From the NCBI GenBank assembly GCA_964390715.1, contig CAYMIM010000003.1, positions 1 to 26,836 of the forward strand: a stretch of DNA of 26,836 nt. The letters are read 5' to 3'. Positions 21,839-26,836 of the stretch are shown one piece after another. A model generated the notes under the pieces. It was not told where the DNA came from and searched no databases. It was given only the letters and a program-made list of their open reading frames with translations. The position numbers and the translations under genes were made by a program. This DNA is from JACOVP01 sp964390715 (GTDB taxonomy: Archaea > Nanobdellota > Nanobdellia > SCGC-AAA011-G17 > UBA489). Positions within the stretch are counted from its first letter, which is position 1; every line of letters starts with the position of its first letter.

Positions 21839-22525
21839 ATGGATCTCAAAAATAAAGTCGTTCTTATCACAGGAAGTAGCCAAGGCATTGGAAAAGCAAC
21901 GGCACAAGCTTTTGCACAACAAGGCGGCAAAGTCATTGTTACTTATAATGCAAATAAGAAAGAAGGAGAAGCAACGTTACAAGCATGCAAAAAACATCGC
22001 GCAGCAGAACTATTTCATTTGAATGTTTTAGATGATAGTTCCATTCACGCGTTGGTTAAAGAGATTACTAAACGATATGGCAAATTGGACATTCTCATTA
22101 ATAATGCTGGTGTTCTCGCTGGATGGAATTCTTTTACACAACAGACCTTTGCAGATTTAGAACGGCAGGTGTCGGTGAATTTAACTGGTCTGATGAAAGT
22201 AACGCACGCATTTTTGCCGTTGCTCCAGCACCAGAAGGAAGCACTCATTATTAATATTGCGAGCATGGCAGGAAAAGAAGTGTATGACCAGATTGTTCCT
22301 TATTGCGCTACGAAATTTGGTGTTCGTGGATTCACTCAGGCACTAGCTCTTGAATTACCAAAACATATTAACATTTATTGCATTAATCCTGGCATGACAG
22401 CCACGCAGATGACAAAGTACGAAGGCGTTGATCCTGACAAAGTCGCTGCTGTTATTGTGAAGACTGCTCAAGAAACGCTGGGCAAGAAGTCTGGCGATGA
22501 TGTTGATGTACCTGACTATTTATAA
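21839..22525 (+). CDS. Short-chain dehydrogenase/reductase (SDR)
   Basis: A classical SDR of 228 residues that would oxidise or reduce an alcohol/ketone with NAD(P). Visible: the cofactor motif TGSSQGIG at 11-18, NNAG at 88-91, and the catalytic triad S142, Y155 and K159 (ASMAG, YCATK), with NPGMTATQM near 183-191 closing the substrate pocket. It resembles FabG-type 3-oxoacyl reductases, but the substrate cannot be decided, and archaea often use such enzymes outside fatty acid synthesis. The transcript is leaderless. The 3' end overlaps the convergent 43-aa gene by 6 bases. Confidence 0.88.
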   Translation: MDLKNKVVLITGSSQGIGKATAQAFAQQGGKVIVTYNANKKEGEATLQACKKHRAAELFHLNVLDDSSIHALVKEITKRYGKLDILINNAGVLAGWNSFTQQTFADLERQVSVNLTGLMKVTHAFLPLLQHQKEALIINIASMAGKEVYDQIVPYCATKFGVRGFTQALALELPKHINIYCINPGMTATQMTKYEGVDPDKVAAVIVKTAQETLGKKSGDDVDVPDYL

Positions 22526-22651
22526 TTTATTCCAGTCATCAAATTCTTTTCTGCTTATTTGTTGTTTAGTTTTTCTATAAGAATTCATAAATTTTTTATT
22601 TTTCATTAAATCTAATGATTCGAGATCAACATATCCCTTTTGCATACTCAT
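22520..22651 (-). CDS. Small 43-aa protein coupled to dphB
   Basis: A small gene. Its ATG forms an ATGA with the dphB stop codon, the same coupling used by many operon partners here, and the frame stays open to a TAA at 22520. The product is hydrophilic and mostly helical: MSMQKGYVDLESLDLMKNKK, then FMNSYRKTKQQISRKEFDDW and a short end. The form L.LM....FM.SY...K..I...EF.DW is reminiscent of the toxin-wrapping C-terminal tails of RelB/Phd-like antitoxins, but no DNA-binding part and no toxin gene are next to it. It may be a lone fragment or an independent small protein. Coding is supported by the overlap, not by recognised homology. Confidence 0.5.
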   Translation of the reverse strand: MSMQKGYVDLESLDLMKNKKFMNSYRKTKQQISRKEFDDWNKL

Positions 22652-23373
22652 AGTTTAACTTTCCAAATACTTAAAGCTTCTTCTTCCTTGAAGTGGAGAT
22701 CTGCTGGGATAATGATGCATTGCGGAAAACGTTTGATGGAAATATCTTTTGCTTTTCCTGCCTTGATTTCTGGATCAGGAGCACCGAGCGCGCCACAGGC
22801 AACTACTAGAGTTTCTTTTTTTAACCCTTGTCTAATCAGATAGTCTAAGCCTTCACGAGCAGTCATCATTCTGTTTTCTTGGATGTCTAACAAACATAAG
22901 GTGTGCATTTTATTTTTTTTATTAGTTACAACGATGTCATAAGGGCTGGTTATTTTTTCATTGTTTAAGGGAATGGTGGTTGTTCTTCCAAATTTGTATA
23001 AAAATAATCCTGTGATACCTATGGCTGTTAAGACTGAAGCGTTTTCAATCACTTCTACTGGAATCTTTTGTTTTTTTGCTTCCAAATACAGATCGATATG
23101 GGTGGTTGCCGCAAGAGGAGCTCCGATGATTAACAGAGCTATGTCTTCTTTCTTCGCTTCTTTGAGGAGTTTCTCAGCGTCTTCTTCTACGAAAGCACGT
23201 GGAATTGCTGTAATCTTTTTTCCATATAATTTTTCCATATTCTGCTGCGCTGTGTTTAATTTTGAAGTGTAGGTTTCGAAATAGACTTTTTTACATGCTT
23301 TAATTGCTTCTAGTCCTTTGACAGTAATATCTTTTTCATCATGCAAACCTAAGCCGATTAAGTAGAGTGTCAT
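22648..23373 (-). CDS. dphB: Diphthine synthase (DphB)
   Basis: Transfers methyl groups from S-adenosylmethionine in making diphthamide on the histidine of elongation factor 2, an archaeal and eukaryotic modification. The 241-residue protein opens TLYLIGLGLHDEKDITVKGL, typical of DphB and of the tetrapyrrole-methylase fold. It continues with ALLIIGAPLAATTHIDLYLE (the SAM site with G-A/D-P-L..T-T-H) and ASVLTAIGITGLFLYKFGRT, which distinguish it from cobalamin methylases. The C-terminal ACGALGAPDPEIKAG is also conserved. The length is slightly below the family average. A small gene follows with ATGA overlap. The other diphthamide genes are not in the window. Confidence 0.94.
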   Translation of the reverse strand: MTLYLIGLGLHDEKDITVKGLEAIKACKKVYFETYTSKLNTAQQNMEKLYGKKITAIPRAFVEEDAEKLLKEAKKEDIALLIIGAPLAATTHIDLYLEAKKQKIPVEVIENASVLTAIGITGLFLYKFGRTTTIPLNNEKITSPYDIVVTNKKNKMHTLCLLDIQENRMMTAREGLDYLIRQGLKKETLVVACGALGAPDPEIKAGKAKDISIKRFPQCIIIPADLHFKEEEALSIWKVKL

Positions 23374-23446
23374 ATCTTTGATTTTATTAGTCAGTAGATA
23401 AATGTTTTCTGTTCTTCTTTTATTCCTACCTTTAAGTATGAAAAGG

Positions 23447-23454
23447 TTTAAATA
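23447..23454 (+). promoter_or_regulatory. TATA box of the AbrB/PIN module
   Basis: TTTAAATA preceded by AAAAGG, centred 26.5 nt upstream of the ATG at 23477. It would give a leaderless mRNA covering both genes. Confidence 0.6.
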
Positions 23455-23476
23455 GGAGTTCCTACATCTCTAACTT

Positions 23477-23680
23477 ATGAGAATCGAACGTGAATTAGGA
23501 GTTAAAGGACAAGTTGTTATCCCTAAAGATATTAGAAAATTGTTAAGCTTACGACAAGGGCAGAAAGTTGTTTTTGAAGTACATAATCATGAAGTTGTTA
23601 TTAAAGCAGAACAAGATGCAGATGCATTTCTAAAAGATTTTTTTTTCCTTCCCTCGTTTGAAGAAAGATATTACTTTTAA
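23477..23680 (+). CDS. vapB: AbrB/MazE-type antitoxin (VapB), frameshifted at its 3' end
   Basis: A swapped-hairpin AbrB DNA-binding antitoxin. Residues 1-44 are canonical (ERELGVKGQVVIPKDIRKLL and onward to VVIK). As written the frame ends after 67 residues with an aberrant tail (FLPSFEERYYF). After the run of nine T at 23638-23646 another frame continues KKDITFKELRKIRDESYDLP and stops at 23721-23723. That tail is what AbrB partners of PIN toxins usually have. One T less restores an 81-residue protein ending 14 bases into the PIN gene. The disruption may be a true mutation, an assembly error in a homopolymer, or a site of transcriptional slippage. The antitoxin family is certain; its intactness is not. 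Confidence 0.85.
   Translation: MRIERELGVKGQVVIPKDIRKLLSLRQGQKVVFEVHNHEVVIKAEQDADAFLKDFFFLPSFEERYYF
23638..23646 (+). other. Nine-T homopolymer at the vapB frame break
   Basis: The run GATTTTTTTTTCC inside vapB marks where the in-frame tail stops resembling the family and the alternative frame begins to. Runs of this length are prone to polymerase slippage and to sequencing error. Confidence 0.7.
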
Positions 23681-23709
23681 AGAACTTAGAAAAATCAGAG
23701 ATGAGTCTT

Positions 23710-24123
23710 ATGATCTACCTTGATGCTAATATTTTTCTTTGTGCTACTTTGAATGAGGGTGTTTTGGGACAAAAATCAAGAGCACTTATGTCTAAAATAG
23801 TAAAAAAAGAACAAATTGGTTATACTTCATACCTAAGCTGGGATGAATTTGTTTATACTTTGAAAAAATTGTTTGGGAGAGAAGCTGCTGTAGATCAAGG
23901 AGAGAAATTTCTAAATTTTCTTAACTTACAATTTATACCTGCGGATGAAACTGTTCTTTCTCAAGCACAGCGACTTATTGAAAAATACACTTTAGACCCA
24001 AGAGACGCTATTCATATTGCAAGCGCGCTAGTCCATAAAATCCCAATAATCATTTCTAACGACTCTGATTTTACTAAAGTGAAAGAAATAAAGGTAACTT
24101 CCTTGGAAAATTATAAAATTTAA
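23710..24123 (+). CDS. vapC: PIN-domain toxin (VapC-like ribonuclease)
   Basis: A PIN-domain endoribonuclease, the toxin of the AbrB pair. Numbering from the ATG at 23710 (MIYLDANIFL), the acidic site is D5, E46 (LSWDEF), D99 (LDPRDAIHIASA) and D118/D120 (ISNDSDF). The length of 137 residues is standard. An in-frame ATG at 23701 would add three residues; 23710 places the start at the usual distance from the PIN motif and inside the restored 3' end of the antitoxin gene. All catalytic residues are present, so the toxin looks intact even though the antitoxin frame is broken. The 3' end overlaps the convergent radical SAM gene by 4 bases. Confidence 0.9.
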   Translation: MIYLDANIFLCATLNEGVLGQKSRALMSKIVKKEQIGYTSYLSWDEFVYTLKKLFGREAAVDQGEKFLNFLNLQFIPADETVLSQAQRLIEKYTLDPRDAIHIASALVHKIPIIISNDSDFTKVKEIKVTSLENYKI

Positions 24124-25619
24124 AATCGATTGTTTTTTCCTATTGGGTGCATAGGGATTGTTTGTATGGGAGTAACTGACTCTCCCGTAATAGACCTTAA
24201 CATGTGTCCAGTCACTTTAATACTGATTTTTTCACCTAAATGCAAACGTCCTTTGATGCCAATAATGATAGGATAAGTCCCATATTGTCGAGCAAATGTC
24301 ACATTGCCCTGATGCGTCTCTGTGTAGACCTCGTTCAAGATTGTTCCCAAAGGAATGACTCGTTGCAACATGGGTGTATCAATTTCCTCACGAATCTTTT
24401 TTCTGAATGAGAAATATAATTTTTTGTTTTTCTTGAAATATTTGTAGCCAATTTCGTTCATCTTTGTCCCTTCGAAAATAGTTACCTGTCGTATATTAAT
24501 CCTGCGAATCATTAAGCCATCATCGTAGATTTTTTTCAGCCATTTGTAGTTCTCTCGCAAGGTTTCTTTGGTTTCTCCCTTGAGACCAAGAATAATGTTG
24601 ATGCCTGGTAAGAAGTAAGGCATACCATTGTCTCCCCGTTGACTCCCAAATTCATTCAATATCTTGATAGCACGATAAGCATTTTCTGGCGTGCAGTTCA
24701 ATGTGTTTTCTCTGACGACATTTTTATCGAAAGACTCCACGCCAAACGCCGCGATATTTCCTGGAGTACAATACTTCACGATTAACTTCGTGCGCTCTTC
24801 ATTGACATAGACTGGATTGACATTATCGATGTGCAAGACTTTGAGGTTTAATTCTGACAAAGGCTTGAGCAATTTTTCTAACTCTCTAGGATCTCCATTC
24901 TTGTAGCTTAATGTGCAGGTCGCCTTCCCTAGCCTGAAGAATTCACAGCCTAATGAACGCAAGAGTTTTACTTCTTCGATGACATCTTCCTGGTCACGGA
25001 ATTCTACTTTGTTTTTGATGGGTTCAGTACAGAAAGAGCATTTTCCAAAGGTGCAGCCACGACCAGTTTCTATCTCAATAATTCTTTTCTGAGGGATGAA
25101 TTTGACAATGTAAGCTCCTTTGATCGCGTAGTCTTTTATCTCTTTGAAATTGAAATGCGCGTTCCACGTCTCATGAAAAACTCCTTCGGGAATACTTTCC
25201 GCTTTACGACCACCAATGAGTTGTGTACCTATAATACCTGGACCTGTGATGATTTTTTTACACTTCAGATCTTTGATTAATGCAACGACTTCTTTCATCG
25301 TTCCTGGGATAGCGGAGAGATATTTTCCTGGCGTTTGAATACCGATGTTGACAATTAAATGCGTGGTGTTAGCGAGAATCTCTGGAATATCTTGATTAGT
25401 CGTGTTGTAAATTTTGATATTGGTAACGATTTCATTCTGCGGCTTGCGATTGTTGTAGTTTTTGACCAAGCGCAGATCATCAATAGTTATGTAGTTGACT
25501 TTTTCTGGATGCAATTTGCCAGCGATGTATCTCGGATACGTGCCTAAATAGGGTGGAACACCTAAACCTGCAGGCTCGTCTGTGTAACAGTCCAAGATGG
25601 TGTAGACTGGCTTTTTCAT
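24120..25619 (-). CDS. Archaeal radical SAM protein (COG1031-like) with TRAM-like C-terminus
   Basis: A 499-residue radical S-adenosylmethionine enzyme. It opens with LDCYTDEPAGLGVPPYLGTY (10-29), the hallmark of the archaeal COG1031 family, followed by a B12-binding-like domain (to about 150). The cluster motif is GRGCTFGKCSFC with C189, C194 and C197. The first spacing is four residues rather than the common three. FRLGKATCT and GVESFDKNVV belong to the barrel. The C-terminal stretch TFARQYGTYPIIIGIKGRLH (from about 440) looks like a TRAM RNA-binding domain, which would fit a tRNA or rRNA substrate as in methylthiotransferases. The reaction is unknown. The ATG is 26.5 nt from a TATA box. 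Confidence 0.85.
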   Translation of the reverse strand: MKKPVYTILDCYTDEPAGLGVPPYLGTYPRYIAGKLHPEKVNYITIDDLRLVKNYNNRKPQNEIVTNIKIYNTTNQDIPEILANTTHLIVNIGIQTPGKYLSAIPGTMKEVVALIKDLKCKKIITGPGIIGTQLIGGRKAESIPEGVFHETWNAHFNFKEIKDYAIKGAYIVKFIPQKRIIEIETGRGCTFGKCSFCTEPIKNKVEFRDQEDVIEEVKLLRSLGCEFFRLGKATCTLSYKNGDPRELEKLLKPLSELNLKVLHIDNVNPVYVNEERTKLIVKYCTPGNIAAFGVESFDKNVVRENTLNCTPENAYRAIKILNEFGSQRGDNGMPYFLPGINIILGLKGETKETLRENYKWLKKIYDDGLMIRRINIRQVTIFEGTKMNEIGYKYFKKNKKLYFSFRKKIREEIDTPMLQRVIPLGTILNEVYTETHQGNVTFARQYGTYPIIIGIKGRLHLGEKISIKVTGHMLRSITGESVTPIQTIPMHPIGKNNRF

Positions 25620-25640
25620 ACTTATATTCTAGAGAATACA

Positions 25641-25648
25641 CTTTAAAA
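25641..25648 (-). promoter_or_regulatory. TATA box of the radical SAM gene
   Basis: CTTTTAAAG on the minus strand, centred about 26.5 nt before the ATG at 25619, giving a leaderless transcript. Confidence 0.55.
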
Positions 25649-25679
25649 GCTTTTGGCAGATTTTAAATGGAGTCTATTT

Positions 25680-26836
25680 TTATGTTTTTTCAATATATGT
25701 TCGTACTAATAATTCTAATTGTTGTTCTTCAGAGGCAATAATTTCTTTTTTCTTCAATAGCTCTTTAAATTTTTCAATTCCTCCGTGATATTTTTGAATA
25801 GCCGCTCCGAGTGAGCTATATCCTAATTTATTAAGCGTCCATATTCCAGGAAAGCCTTCAAAATGATGTTCTTCCATAAATTTTACGGCTTCTTCTACAG
25901 TAAACTCTAAATCTTTCCATCTTCCAGTCTCAACTTGAAGGTCTGGTAATCCTTTTTGTTCACGAAATCTTTTATAACTTCCAAAAACTTTTCTAATTCC
26001 AGCATCTAATCCGCCGTAACCATTTTTTTGTAGCCAATGACTTGATGGCAATGAGCCTTTGAGTTCTGGATGATCTTTAGCTATTTCTTTAAGCTCATGT
26101 TCAATGTTTTTTTTACTTCTGTAGTAACCATTGTCTTTTTTTTCAGGTCTGAAGCCAAGTCTTTCTCTTACTTCATTAACCCCCCATTGTTTTGTGATAA
26201 CATTTGCAACAGTCCCATATCCTCTTTGTTGTAGTTCTCTTTGAGTTGGAAAATGTCCTAATTCTCTTGCTAAATTCATTAAGACTTTTCCTACATTTCT
26301 AAAATCCTGCCAATACCCGCTTTGCTTTTTAACTTCTTCCTGCCCTAAAAGTCTACGAATTGCTGGCATTCCACCATGATATCGATTTACTGCATTTACA
26401 AAACCTGCATACCCTCGGTCATTAAGTGTCTGATTGCCTGGCAAAGTGTCAAGATCTTCTTCTTGCATTATTCTCCTTGCTTCTGCCAAAATATAGCCTT
26501 TGTGTCTTAATACTCTAGAATCTGTTCTTCGCAATTCTTCCCCCAACTTTTTTCTTAAACTATTGATCCCGCCATGATATTTGTGTAGACCATTTAAAAA
26601 TGCAGAATACCCTAATCTCCGTAGAGTTCCGCTGCTGGGTAATTTATTAAAATGATGTTTCCTTTTCATTGCTCTTATTTTTTTTAGAACATAAGCTATA
26701 TCTTTCCATATACCTTCTTCTCTTAAAAGTTGATCTTGCCCAATCACTTCTCTAAATCTTCTGAACCCTCCATGGTACTTATTTATTGCTCCTCCCAAGC
26801 TTGCTTCTCCCAATAACTTTAATGTCTCATTTCCTG
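25680..26836 (-). CDS. Protein of about 65-residue repeats (homing-endonuclease-associated-repeat-like), 5' end outside window
   Basis: The frame is open to the right edge. The first possible start inside (a TTG at 26813) lies in the middle of a repeat, so the N-terminus is outside. At least six copies of a module are visible, each with L/F-P-x-x-x-x-L, then G-Y-x-x-L/F, then A-I-x-K-Y-H-G-G and F-R-x-x-L-G. Examples are LPGNQTLNDRGYAGFVNAVN and FPGIWTLNKLGYSSLGAAIQ. Between them are helices opening with W-K-D or Y-W-Q-D. The pattern resembles the repeats that accompany HNH and LAGLIDADG homing endonucleases, thought to be helix-turn-helix-like DNA binders, but no nuclease motif lies in the visible part. 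The last residues (EEQQLELLVRTYIEKT) end the protein. It may be a DNA-binding or scaffold protein. Confidence 0.7.
   Translation of the reverse strand, partial: GNETLKLLGEASLGGAINKYHGGFRRFREVIGQDQLLREEGIWKDIAYVLKKIRAMKRKHHFNKLPSSGTLRRLGYSAFLNGLHKYHGGINSLRKKLGEELRRTDSRVLRHKGYILAEARRIMQEEDLDTLPGNQTLNDRGYAGFVNAVNRYHGGMPAIRRLLGQEEVKKQSGYWQDFRNVGKVLMNLARELGHFPTQRELQQRGYGTVANVITKQWGVNEVRERLGFRPEKKDNGYYRSKKNIEHELKEIAKDHPELKGSLPSSHWLQKNGYGGLDAGIRKVFGSYKRFREQKGLPDLQVETGRWKDLEFTVEEAVKFMEEHHFEGFPGIWTLNKLGYSSLGAAIQKYHGGIEKFKELLKKKEIIASEEQQLELLVRTYIEKT

Noticed and set aside
1..26836. tRNA, rRNA or other structured RNA genes
   Set aside because: No T-loop consensus with matching acceptor stem and no rRNA-like stretch was noticed; all gaps between genes are under about 150 bases.

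Overview
The window reads as a chromosomal segment of an AT-rich archaeon, most likely a DPANN-type lineage (Woesearchaeota/Pacearchaeota-like; the lineage is inferred and was not tested). The evidence is an archaeal-type threonyl-tRNA synthetase with its own N-terminal editing domain, diphthine synthase, a TtuA/Ncs6-type tRNA thiolase, a COG1031-like radical SAM protein, and archaeal TATA boxes (TTTATAAA, TTTAAATA, TTTATATA) centred about 25-28 nt upstream of many start codons, which implies leaderless transcripts. Coding density is very high, ATGA-type 4-nt overlaps are common, and no stretch above 300 bases lacks a gene. I see no tRNA, rRNA, CRISPR array, insertion sequence or replication origin.

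Layout. 1-2.9 kb: an unknown gene entering from the left edge, a small unknown gene, ttuA, and a pair of overlapping unknown genes. 2.9-5.6 kb: a four-gene plus-strand operon of unknown function (small soluble protein; long coiled-coil protein with a twin-arginine-like N-terminus, one EF-hand-like loop and a C-terminal hydrophobic helix; CBS-pair protein; hydrophobic protein). 5.6-6.0 kb: one unknown gene. 6.06-11.5 kb: a minus-strand suf operon in the order LAGLIDADG-like protein, sufB, sufD, sufS, sufU-like scaffold, sufC. This is a complete SUF iron-sulfur assembly set, headed by a LAGLIDADG-like protein with a Cys/His-rich tail. 11.6-12.1 kb: a two-helix membrane protein. 12.2-15.8 kb: tRNA-dihydrouridine synthase behind a winged-helix/RelE-like toxin-antitoxin pair, a very short HicB-like gene, a MazG-like pyrophosphohydrolase, a TrhO-type rhodanese and a methyltransferase. 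15.7-17.7 kb: a large secreted, single-pass surface protein. 17.8-20.4 kb: thrS and an overlapping PepSY-like gene. 20.4-21.8 kb: a PBECR-like/DUF2283 pair, a DUF167 protein and a small soluble protein. 21.8-23.4 kb: an SDR oxidoreductase, a 43-aa gene and dphB. 23.5-24.1 kb: an AbrB/PIN (VapBC) module whose antitoxin is frameshifted at a nine-T run. 24.1-25.6 kb: a radical SAM protein. 25.7 kb to the right edge: part of a protein made of at least six copies of a roughly 65-residue repeat.

How the parts may work together: several genes serve translation quality and tRNA or EF-2 modification (ttuA, dus, trhO, thrS, dphB). TtuA and the radical SAM enzyme need iron-sulfur clusters, which the suf operon would supply. 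Four small toxin-antitoxin-like modules are spread between the housekeeping genes.

The most notable candidates are the LAGLIDADG/Cys-His protein at the head of suf, palindromic TATA boxes placed to serve divergent leaderless genes, the poly-T frameshift in the AbrB antitoxin, the repeat protein at the right edge, and the coiled-coil/EF-hand/CBS operon.
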